A stretch of DNA of 8,519 nt from Planctomycetia bacterium (GTDB taxonomy: Bacteria; Planctomycetota; Planctomycetia; Pirellulales; UBA1268). The DNA lies in contig RFPF01000118.1 of the NCBI GenBank assembly GCA_009926295.1, forward strand, positions 1-8,519. Direction: 5' to 3'. The notes under the pieces were generated by a model. It searched no databases. It saw nothing but the letters and a program-made list of their open reading frames with translations, and had not been told where the DNA came from. Below, in pieces: positions 1 through 5,659 of this stretch (its first letter is position 1; every line of letters starts with the position of its first letter). The position numbers were made by a program, and so were the translations under genes.

Positions 1-200
1 ACGGGCACCTGGCGAACCTGCTCCTCGGCGACCATCTTCATCACCTGCACCGGAACCTTGTTCTCGACACGTTCGACCACCTTGCGCACGGTCTGCACGG
101 GCACCTGGCGAACCTGCTCCTCAGCGACCATCTTCATCGTCTGGACGGGTACCTGCTGCACGACCTGCTCGTCCACGTACCGGACGGTCTGGATCGGCAC
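1..200 (-). repeat. Second tandem 48-bp repeat set with 96-bp higher-order period
   Basis: Four 16-codon units (VPIQTVRYVDEQVVQQ, VPVQTMKMVAEEQVRQ, VPVQTVRKVVERVENK, VPVQVMKMVAEEQVRQ) encode residues 275-338, and a fifth begins at the edge. Alternate units are more alike. Bases 1-42 and 97-138 differ at a single position (g27 versus a123), which indicates a recent duplication of a 96-bp double unit. The array continues outside the window. Confidence 0.85.
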
Positions 201-1022
201 CTTCCGCGTGACGACGCGATTGACCAGCGTCGTCTCCGGCACCTGCACCGGGGTGTAGGTGGGCTGGTAGGAGCGGTTCACCTGGTTGACCACGACGCCG
301 GGCGTGACCGTCCAGCCATAGCCGCCGCGCTGCCACGACATGAGCCCCGTGTACGGGTTCACCGCCCAGCCTCCGGGCACCCAGCCGAGCTGCGTCGTGC
401 CCGGGGCGACCATCGGCGTGACCGTGTCGACGGCCTGCGTGCCGACCGAATAGGCCGTGCGCACGGTCGTCACCGGCTCGGCCACCGTGTAGGCCTCCTC
501 CCTTTCGCTCGTCTCGTACACCGGCTTGCGGACGACGCTCACCTGCTGCTGCACGGCCGTCTCGTACACCGGCTTCATCACGGTGAAGCGTTCCTCGCGA
601 GTACTCGTCTCGACGACGTCGCGGGTGACGTCGTAGCTCCGGTCGACGACCTGCGTCTCGTAGACCGGCTTCATGACGGTGAATCGCTCCTCGCGGGTCT
701 GCGTCTCCCACACCGGCCGCTGCACGGTGTAGCGACGCTCCTGCATCTGTGTCTCCCACACCGGCTTCTGCACGGTGTAGGTCTTCGTGTCGTAGACGGT
801 CTCGTACGACACTCGGTAGGCCGTCACCTGCTGCTCGTCGAAGACGGTCTGGAAGTCGAGGCGATAGGTCTGGGTGGGCGCAACCGCCGGTGCGGCTTCA
901 CCGCAGCACTGTGCGAGAACCGGGAGCGGCGAGGCGAGGACGACGATCGTCGTCGCGCATACCACCGCTCGGACGAGACGGCACGAAGCGGTGCGTGCCA
1001 GGAAGCAACCGTGAACGGTCAT
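1..1022 (-). CDS. Secreted YTV-repeat protein (C-terminus beyond window)
   Basis: This reading frame has no stop before the left edge and gives 340 codons plus two bases. It starts at ATG 1022-1020, preceded by AGGAG at 1034-1030 with a 7-base gap. Residues 1-37 form a signal peptide: basic start, hydrophobic VVCATTIVVLASPLPVLA, likely cut after Ala37 (VLA|Q). The -1 Gln argues against a lipobox. Residues 82-177 are six tandem 16-residue repeats such as YTVQKPVWETQMQERR and FTVMKPVYETQ. Residues 204-258 are a Gly/Trp/Tyr-rich spacer. Residues 275 to the edge are a second 16-residue repeat (VPVQTMKMVAEEQVRQ type). The first set matches the YTV repeat family known from Rhodopirellula baltica, whose members were reported in cell-wall fractions (from memory). 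A structural role at the cell surface is inferred. It lies 669 bp downstream of cphA on the same strand, with no sign of shared function. Confidence 0.85.
   Translation of the reverse strand, partial: MTVHGCFLARTASCRLVRAVVCATTIVVLASPLPVLAQCCGEAAPAVAPTQTYRLDFQTVFDEQQVTAYRVSYETVYDTKTYTVQKPVWETQMQERRYTVQRPVWETQTREERFTVMKPVYETQVVDRSYDVTRDVVETSTREERFTVMKPVYETAVQQQVSVVRKPVYETSEREEAYTVAEPVTTVRTAYSVGTQAVDTVTPMVAPGTTQLGWVPGGWAVNPYTGLMSWQRGGYGWTVTPGVVVNQVNRSYQPTYTPVQVPETTLVNRVVTRKVPIQTVRYVDEQVVQQVPVQTMKMVAEEQVRQVPVQTVRKVVERVENKVPVQVMKMVAEEQVRQVP
492..779 (-). repeat. Six tandem 48-bp coding repeats (YTV type)
   Basis: Six consecutive 16-codon units encode residues 82-177 of the YTV-repeat protein. The units begin YTVQKPVWET, YTVQRPVWET, FTVMKPVYET, YDVTRDVVET, FTVMKPVYET and SVVRKPVYET. 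A seventh partial unit (YTVAEPV) follows, and a degenerate one (YRVSYETVYDTKT) precedes them. The phase is exactly 48 bp with no indels, so this is a repeat of the protein rather than an independent DNA element. Confidence 0.85.
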
Positions 1023-1029
1023 GATTCAA

Positions 1030-1034
1030 CTCCT
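1030..1034 (-). promoter_or_regulatory. Ribosome binding site of the YTV-repeat gene
   Basis: AGGAG on the minus strand lies 7 bases before ATG 1022. It supports this start, which also gives a complete signal peptide. Confidence 0.7.
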
Positions 1035-1099
1035 GAAAATGACCCTTCGAGACTAATCCCCTCAACGCAGGCTTCAAGCGGTTTGTTCACTTTTTCCCG

Positions 1100-1121
1100 C
1101 GATTTTTCCCGGCAAAAATCG
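1100..1121. repeat. Hairpin, 8-bp perfect stem and 6-nt loop
   Basis: CGATTTTT (1100-1107) and AAAAATCG (1114-1121) are perfect reverse complements around CCCGGC. The element lies 78-99 bp upstream of the YTV-gene start, so it could be an operator or leader structure, or chance in an A/T-rich patch. Confidence 0.4.
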
Positions 1122-1181
1122 AACCTCAACCTGTGCGACCGTCGCAACCCGTCCATCTTACGGCCCCGGTCCAGCGGCCCT

Positions 1182-1205
1182 CGTAGGACAGGCGTCCCGC
1201 CTGTC
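1182..1205. repeat. REP-like hairpin, 8-bp stem and 3-nt loop
   Basis: GACAGGCG (1187-1194) and CGCCTGTC (1198-1205) pair perfectly around TCC. The 13 bases at 1182-1194 recur as an exact reverse complement at 1684-1696. From memory, imperfect 'TAGGACAGG...CCTGTC' elements are common between planctomycete genes, which favours a dispersed palindromic repeat over a gene-specific terminator. No T tract follows it on either strand. Confidence 0.6.
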
Positions 1206-1241
1206 ATCTTCCGGACGGTCATGGCCCAATTCGCCCAACCT

Positions 1242-1274
1242 GGCTCGGGGTTACCCCGTACCGTCTCGCCGGAC
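1242..1274 (+). repeat. 33-bp inverted repeat, left copy
   Basis: These 33 bases are the exact reverse complement of 1567-1599. The copy contains the near-palindrome CGGGGTTACCCCG. The match ends abruptly on both sides, and no target-site duplication is evident next to either copy. Confidence 0.9.
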
Positions 1275-1462
1275 TGCAGGGCAGGTAGTAATGACCCGCA
1301 ATCGGAGCCGGCGGTAGGCATGCTCGACTCCGGTCGTCTTGAGAGTACAGGACTCGTGGGTTTTGATCAGACGCCGATAGTCCTCAAGGACTCCCTGCGT
1401 CTGCGCGTGCCCACCGACCGTCTCCGCCGAAAATTCTGGGCGCCCACGAGTTGGGGAGGCGA

Positions 1463-1489
1463 GGGGTTGCCCCTACCGTTGAGCCGGCA
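1463..1489 (+). repeat. Diverged third copy of the 33-bp repeat core
   Basis: GGGGTTGCCCC followed by TACCGT and then GCCGGC lines up with GGGGTTACCCCGTACCGT...GCCGG of the left 33-bp copy after allowing one missing G and a few substitutions. It has the same orientation as the left copy and lies between the two perfect copies. Confidence 0.5.
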
Positions 1490-1566
1490 TATTTGACCAG
1501 CGAAGCCATGGATGGCGCAGCGCAGGCAAATCCGAGAGAGCCGGAGCCTGGAGGGCGGAGGCGAAC

Positions 1567-1599
1567 GTCCGGCGAGACGGTACGGGGTAACCCCGAGCC
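1567..1599 (-). repeat. 33-bp inverted repeat, right copy
   Basis: This is the perfect reverse complement of 1242-1274, with 292 bp between the copies. The unit spanning both arms is 358 bp, a size and symmetry compatible with a MITE-like element. No transposase remnant is recognisable inside it. Confidence 0.9.
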
Positions 1600-1683
1600 G
1601 GCACGCATCCAACGAGGTGACAGCCCGATGAGAGGGTATGAGCAGTCACGAACCGGCTTGGGTACGTCGACCTCGGGGCTTGG

Positions 1684-1696
1684 CGCCTGTCCTACG
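1684..1696. repeat. 13-bp repeat overlapping the cphA stop codon
   Basis: CGCCTGTCCTACG is the exact reverse complement of 1182-1194. The TAG stop of the minus-strand cphA-SET gene (1694-1692) lies inside it. The flanking GGCGC (1682-1686) and GCGCC (1696-1700) can pair as a 5-bp stem around the stop codon. Confidence 0.65.
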
Positions 1697-4600
1697 CGCC
1701 GACGGGGGAGGGCACTTCCGCGTCGAGGATGCGGAGGTAGTCGGCGATGAACTCGCCATAACGCACCTTCACGTCGGCGGCGAGATGCTTGTAGCCGGCC
1801 ACGCGGCCACGGCATGTCGGCGCACCGCACAGGCACGGCCCCTTCATGTGCTCGACCTCGTACTCGAACGTGTCGTAGTCGACGGACAGTTCCTCGCCGG
1901 CCGCGATCGGCCGCAGGGAACGAACCTCGATCTGCTTCACACCGGTGCGGATGATCACCCCGCAGTTCGGCGAGCACGAGTGATTGAGCAGCACGGCTAC
2001 GCCATCAGGCAGGACGTGAACGTCGTTCTCGACCTGCATGGTGTAGCGAGAACGTCGCTGGTGCTGCGGCCCCCAGGTCTTGAGGATCGTCTCGCCCTGG
2101 GCGATCGCCCGGGCGGCGCACACGGTGCGGCCGAACCGGCCGCTCTTCACTTCGACGGGCTCGTGCGCGGCGGGCACGCGCTGGGTGGCGTCATGAGCCA
2201 TGATGCCCGCCAGTTCGTCGAAATGCGCGTCGCGCAGGCGGGAGCCGTAGCGTTCCTGCAGCCAGGGCATCGTCTGCTCGATGGTGTCGGGCTGCAGGAG
2301 CACGAGTTCGCCGGGCCGCACGGCGTCGAGCACGAGGGCCGCCGAGCGCTCCCAGTTGCCGCCGGCCTCGACCACGCAGCTGCCACCCTGTGCGACAGCC
2401 TCCGCGATGCCCTGGGAGATCAGCCGGGTGATGTCACCTGGCTGGCGGCCGCGGATGTAGGCGTCTTCGTAGATCACGACCCGGTCGAACGTGGCGCCGA
2501 GGAGCCGGCCCTGTGCGAGCAGGTCGTCGTCGCGGCGGTCGCCCGCCGCCGAGTACACGGCCGTGCGGCGCTCGTGCGGAAGCCGGCGCACCGTGCCGCA
2601 GATCTGCTCCAGCGACGGCACGTTGTGGCCATAGTCCACCACGATCGATGCTCCCTCGAGATCGAGAAGGTTGAACCTTCCCGGCGAGCCGGTGGTGCCG
2701 CAGGAGAAACTTTCGAGCCCGAGCCGCACGAGTTCCAGCGGCACCCCCAGGCACCAGGCAGCGGCGGCGCCGGCGAGCACGTTCTCCACCTGGAACTCCA
2801 CGAGCCCCTTGTGGACGAGCGGCACCCGCTCCAGGTGTGCCAGCCGGGTCTCACGCGGACCGTCGCAGAGCACGATCCAGCCGTCGCGCACCGTGGCGGC
2901 ACGGCCTCCCGCGGCGAGATGTGCCGCGATCACGGGGTTCGCCGGATCGATCGCGAAGTACACGATGTGCCCCTTGCACCAGCGCTTCATGTCCACCACC
3001 AGCGGATCGGCGGCGTTGAGCACCGCGGAGCCCTTGCGGCTCACTGCGGCGACGATCGCCCCCTTCACCCACGCGATCTGCTCGGGGGTGTCGATCTCGC
3101 CGATGCCGAGGTGATCGCCGGAGGCGATGTTCGTGACCACGGCGACGTCGCAGTGGTCGAAGCCGCAGCCCTCGCGGAGGATCCCGCCGCGGGCGGTCTC
3201 GAGCACGGCCGTCGTCACCGACGGGTTGGCGAGCACGCGGCGGGCGCTCGCCGGGCCGCTGCAGTCGCCGGCATCGATCTGACGTCCGCCGACCCACACT
3301 CCTTCGGTGCAGGTGGTGCCGACGGTGGCGCCCCCGGTGGCGGCGAGATGGGAGATGAGCCTGACGACGGTCGTCTTGCCGTTGGTGCCGGTGACCGCGG
3401 CCACGGGGATGCGGCCGTCGTCGTCAGCCGCGAACAGCGTGTCGACGATCGCGGCGCCCACGTCGCGCGGCGTGCCCACCGTGGGCTCGAGGTGCATCCT
3501 CAGGCCCGGTCCCGCGTTCACCTCGATCACCACGCCCCGCTGCGACTCGAGCGAGCGCGTGATGTCGGCGGTGACGATGTCGATGCCGGCGACGTCGAGG
3601 CCGATGATCCGTGCCGCCTCCACCGCACGGGCCGCGACGTCCGGATGCACGACGTCGGTCACGTCCTCCGACGAGCCGCCCGTGCTCAGGTTGGCGTTCT
3701 GCCTGAGGAGAACGATCCGTCCCGCCTGGGGCACGCTCTCGGTGGTCAGGCCCTGGTCGGCGAGGACGGCCAACGCCACCTCGTCGATGATCATCGGGCT
3801 GAGCGCCGTGGCGTGGTCGCCCGTGCGCCGTGGATCCTCGTTGACGCGGTCGACGAGGCGGCCCACCGTCGAGACCCCATCGCCGGTCACGGTCGGGGGC
3901 CGGCGCCGCGCCGCGGCCACCACCCTGCCGCCGACGACGAGGAGGCGGTAATCGCCGCCGCTCACGAACCGCTCAACCACGACCGACGTGTCCTGCTCGC
4001 GTGCCACGTGCCACGCCTTCTCGACCTCGCCACGCGTGGAGAGGTTGACCGAGACGCCCCGGCCCTGGTTGCCGTACCGCGGCTTCACCACGACCGGCGC
4101 GGCGATTTCCTCCGCCACGGCCCAGGCGTCGGCCGGATCGCTCACCGGGCGGCCTTCGGGAACGGGAATGCCCGCCTCCGCGAGGAGGGTTCGGGTAAGG
4201 TCCTTGTCCTGCGCGATCGTTTCGGCGACGGCACCGGTGCAGTCGGTCTCGGCGGCGATGATGCGCCGCTGCTTCGCGCCCTGGCCGAGCCGAACGAGCG
4301 AGCCGTGGGTGAGCCGGCGCGCGGGGATCCCGCGTGCCGCGGCTGCCTCGACGATCGAGCGGGTGCTGGGGCCGAGTTGTTCCTCGAGCAGCACCTTCCG
4401 CAGCCGCTTGATCTCGCAGGCGATCTCGAACGACTCGCCGGCGATCGCGGCCTTGATGAGCCTGTGGGCCGTGTGGAGGCACTCGATGGCGAAGCGCTCC
4501 TCCTTGTATTCGATCGCCACCTTGTACACGCCCCTGGTCTTGGTCTCGCGGGCCCGTCCGAAGCCGACGGTGGTGCCGGCCAGCGACTGCAGTTCGAGGG

Positions 4601-4847
4601 TCACGTGCTCGAGCACGTGGCCCATCCACGTGCCCGTGCGGAGCCGCTCGAAGAATCCGCCGCGCTCGCCGATCGTGCAGCGGTGCTCGACCATCGTCGG
4701 CAGCCAGCGCATGAGCCGGTCGTTGAAGCCGGGGAGCGTGTTCGAGGGATAGTCCTCGAGGTGGCCGAGGTCGACCCAAGCCTCAAGGACGGGGAAGGAA
4801 GCCCACTGGTTCGGACCGCGCAGAACCTTGAGCGATTTGATCTCCAT
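1692..4847 (-). CDS. cphA: Cyanophycin synthetase fused to a C-terminal SET domain
   Basis: The product is 1051 residues; CphA alone is usually about 870-900. CphA polymerises aspartate and arginine into cyanophycin in the cytoplasm using two ATP-dependent steps. The N-terminal domain (1-160) opens MEIKSLKVLRGPNQW, as CphA does, and carries HVLEH at 77-81. The ATP-grasp domain (about 160-480) has VVVKPRYGNQGRGV at 252-265 and IEVNAGPG at 441-448 with metal-binding Asn444. The Mur-ligase-like domain (about 480-865) has P-loop TGTNGKTT at 486-493, LETARGG at 549-555, VDYGHN at 737-742 and AGDRRDDD at 768-775, ending near QPDTIEQTM. A short linker leads to a SET domain (about 893-1012): GRFGRT at 903-908, LNHSCSPNC at 954-962, EELSVDYDTFEYE at 985-997, and post-SET Cys1005, Cys1007 and Cys1012. 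I chose ATG 4847 because it begins the conserved CphA start; it has no strong Shine-Dalgarno. No stop or frame break separates the parts. CphA assignment is certain, SET very likely; the SET substrate is unknown. Confidence 0.95.
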   Translation of the reverse strand: MEIKSLKVLRGPNQWASFPVLEAWVDLGHLEDYPSNTLPGFNDRLMRWLPTMVEHRCTIGERGGFFERLRTGTWMGHVLEHVTLELQSLAGTTVGFGRARETKTRGVYKVAIEYKEERFAIECLHTAHRLIKAAIAGESFEIACEIKRLRKVLLEEQLGPSTRSIVEAAAARGIPARRLTHGSLVRLGQGAKQRRIIAAETDCTGAVAETIAQDKDLTRTLLAEAGIPVPEGRPVSDPADAWAVAEEIAAPVVVKPRYGNQGRGVSVNLSTRGEVEKAWHVAREQDTSVVVERFVSGGDYRLLVVGGRVVAAARRRPPTVTGDGVSTVGRLVDRVNEDPRRTGDHATALSPMIIDEVALAVLADQGLTTESVPQAGRIVLLRQNANLSTGGSSEDVTDVVHPDVAARAVEAARIIGLDVAGIDIVTADITRSLESQRGVVIEVNAGPGLRMHLEPTVGTPRDVGAAIVDTLFAADDDGRIPVAAVTGTNGKTTVVRLISHLAATGGATVGTTCTEGVWVGGRQIDAGDCSGPASARRVLANPSVTTAVLETARGGILREGCGFDHCDVAVVTNIASGDHLGIGEIDTPEQIAWVKGAIVAAVSRKGSAVLNAADPLVVDMKRWCKGHIVYFAIDPANPVIAAHLAAGGRAATVRDGWIVLCDGPRETRLAHLERVPLVHKGLVEFQVENVLAGAAAAWCLGVPLELVRLGLESFSCGTTGSPGRFNLLDLEGASIVVDYGHNVPSLEQICGTVRRLPHERRTAVYSAAGDRRDDDLLAQGRLLGATFDRVVIYEDAYIRGRQPGDITRLISQGIAEAVAQGGSCVVEAGGNWERSAALVLDAVRPGELVLLQPDTIEQTMPWLQERYGSRLRDAHFDELAGIMAHDATQRVPAAHEPVEVKSGRFGRTVCAARAIAQGETILKTWGPQHQRRSRYTMQVENDVHVLPDGVAVLLNHSCSPNCGVIIRTGVKQIEVRSLRPIAAGEELSVDYDTFEYEVEHMKGPCLCGAPTCRGRVAGYKHLAADVKVRYGEFIADYLRILDAEVPSPVGA

Positions 4848-5566
4848 GGAAGACTGTCGTGCTCTCGTGCCCGATCGCGGACGCGCGCGTGGGCTGGGGT
4901 TGTGTGCGCCTCTCCCGGCCGCCGGACAGTCCGGCAGGCGCTGGTGGGAAGGAGGCTGCACGTCTCACCGCGGGGCCAGGCGGGCGCGTCGCCCGCGAGG
5001 CCCGGTTTGCATGTGCAGGAGTCCGTTCGGCGTTGGTGGATGGCGGCGTCAGGGCGGCCTGCAATCCGGAGCCGAGGGAGAGAGGCCTCTGGGGAAGCAT
5101 GGCTTCGCAGACGGGCCTTGAGACGACGGAGAGTGCGGCGTGCGGGGAACCGACCGCCGCGGGGACGAACCGGCCAGAGTGGCCATGGGTCGAAATGGTT
5201 TCCTTGTGATGCGAACCGATCGAATCCAACGGGCATTCCAGCCGGCCGTCTGGCGACCAACCAACCTTCGCAGCCCGTGCGGAAAAGTTTACGCTTCGGT
5301 GAGCCCGGTGCGAATTTTTTTTCCCACACCATCGAGGAATGCACGTCGCGTGCCGAGGCCTTGCCGATTCGACGTTCGCGGCTGATTCAGCCGGGAAACG
5401 GGCCCGGCCGTGGGAGCCGCGGGGGGCATTCATGGGAGGGGTGACAACCCGAGATGCAATTTCGTGTGGAGTGCGGAGGAAACGCCGGTAAATTTTGCCA
5501 TGCCCAGGCGGGTAATCTAGGGGTCTTCGGAAAGCGACGCAATTTTCTTTGCCCGCCCGGCCAACG

Positions 5567-5580
5567 GCCGGTCGACCGGC
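5567..5580. repeat. 14-bp perfect palindrome upstream of the ABC exporter
   Basis: GCCGGTCGACCGGC equals its own reverse complement and lies 80-93 bp before the exporter start. An overlapping CGGCC-AAC-GGCCG stem sits immediately to its left. It could be an operator for a dimeric regulator, but GC-rich DNA yields such palindromes by chance and no regulator is encoded nearby. Confidence 0.35.
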
Positions 5581-5645
5581 ATCCCCCTGCAGGAATTACC
5601 GCGGAAATGACGATTTTCCCGGCCGTTCATCGGCCCAGTTGGTCT

Positions 5646-5655
5646 GGGGGAGGGG
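5646..5655 (+). promoter_or_regulatory. Ribosome binding site of the ABC exporter gene
   Basis: GGGGGAGGGG, with GGAGG at 5649-5653, ends 4-6 bases before ATG 5660. It is the strongest Shine-Dalgarno in the window. It favours 5660 over upstream starts in the same frame and over starts in the other frame. Confidence 0.7.
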
Positions 5656-5659
5656 TGCG

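Larger units (their letters stand above)
1023..1691. other. Gene-free interval with clustered inverted repeats
   Basis: I recognise no gene in these 669 bp; the open frames in it resemble no family. The first ~160 bp (1023-1180) are the 5' leader of the minus-strand YTV gene and are richer in A/T than the rest. They contain a hairpin and two TTTTTCCC copies 12 bp apart (1091-1098 and 1103-1110). From 1182 to the right end the interval holds nested inverted repeats, listed separately. No convincing intrinsic terminator for cphA is visible: the stems present are not followed by a T run in the direction of transcription. Confidence 0.6.
4848..5659. other. 812-bp divergent intergenic region between cphA and the ABC exporter
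   Basis: No gene is recognisable here: open frames exist on both strands but resemble no family. Promoters for both divergent units should lie in it. The part near cphA is very GC-rich. From about 5200 to 5640 it contains A/T tracts, such as eight T at 5311-5320 and short ATTTT patches near 5490 and 5540, where promoters are more plausible. I could not identify a convincing -35/-10 pair. Small palindromes are present: AGAGGCCTCT at 5081-5090, a GAAGC/GCTTC hairpin at 5094-5106, and the 14-bp palindrome at 5567-5580. Confidence 0.6.

Noticed and set aside
121..759. A 212-codon minus-strand frame inside the YTV-repeat region
   Set aside because: It is another frame of the tandem repeats. The true frame has a signal peptide, a ribosome site and regular 16-residue units.
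492..779. A CRISPR-like array, from regular 48-bp periodicity
   Set aside because: The units are contiguous coding repeats with no unique spacers and preserve the reading frame.
1187..1205. An intrinsic terminator for cphA
   Set aside because: The stem is good but no T run follows it on either strand, it is about 490 bp past the stop, and its sequence is repeated next to the cphA stop, which suits a dispersed repeat better.
1692..2201. A separate SET gene starting at the internal ATG 2201
   Set aside because: No stop codon separates CphA from SET and the frame is continuous, so a fusion is the simplest reading. Internal initiation cannot be excluded.
4848..4961. A GTG start at 4961 that would add 38 residues to CphA
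   Set aside because: The extra residues (MQPPSHQRLP...) have no family counterpart, whereas ATG 4847 begins exactly at the conserved CphA N-terminus.
4783..5433. A possible gene in the divergent intergenic region (216 codons, minus strand)
   Set aside because: It overlaps the cphA start in another frame, has no recognisable motif or ribosome site, and is expected by chance at this GC content.
1638..5444. A 1268-codon open frame on the plus strand opposite cphA
   Set aside because: It is the antiphase shadow of cphA in GC-rich DNA: His/Arg/Ala-rich, with no domain motifs, and it extends into intergenic DNA, while the minus strand has a full set of CphA and SET motifs.
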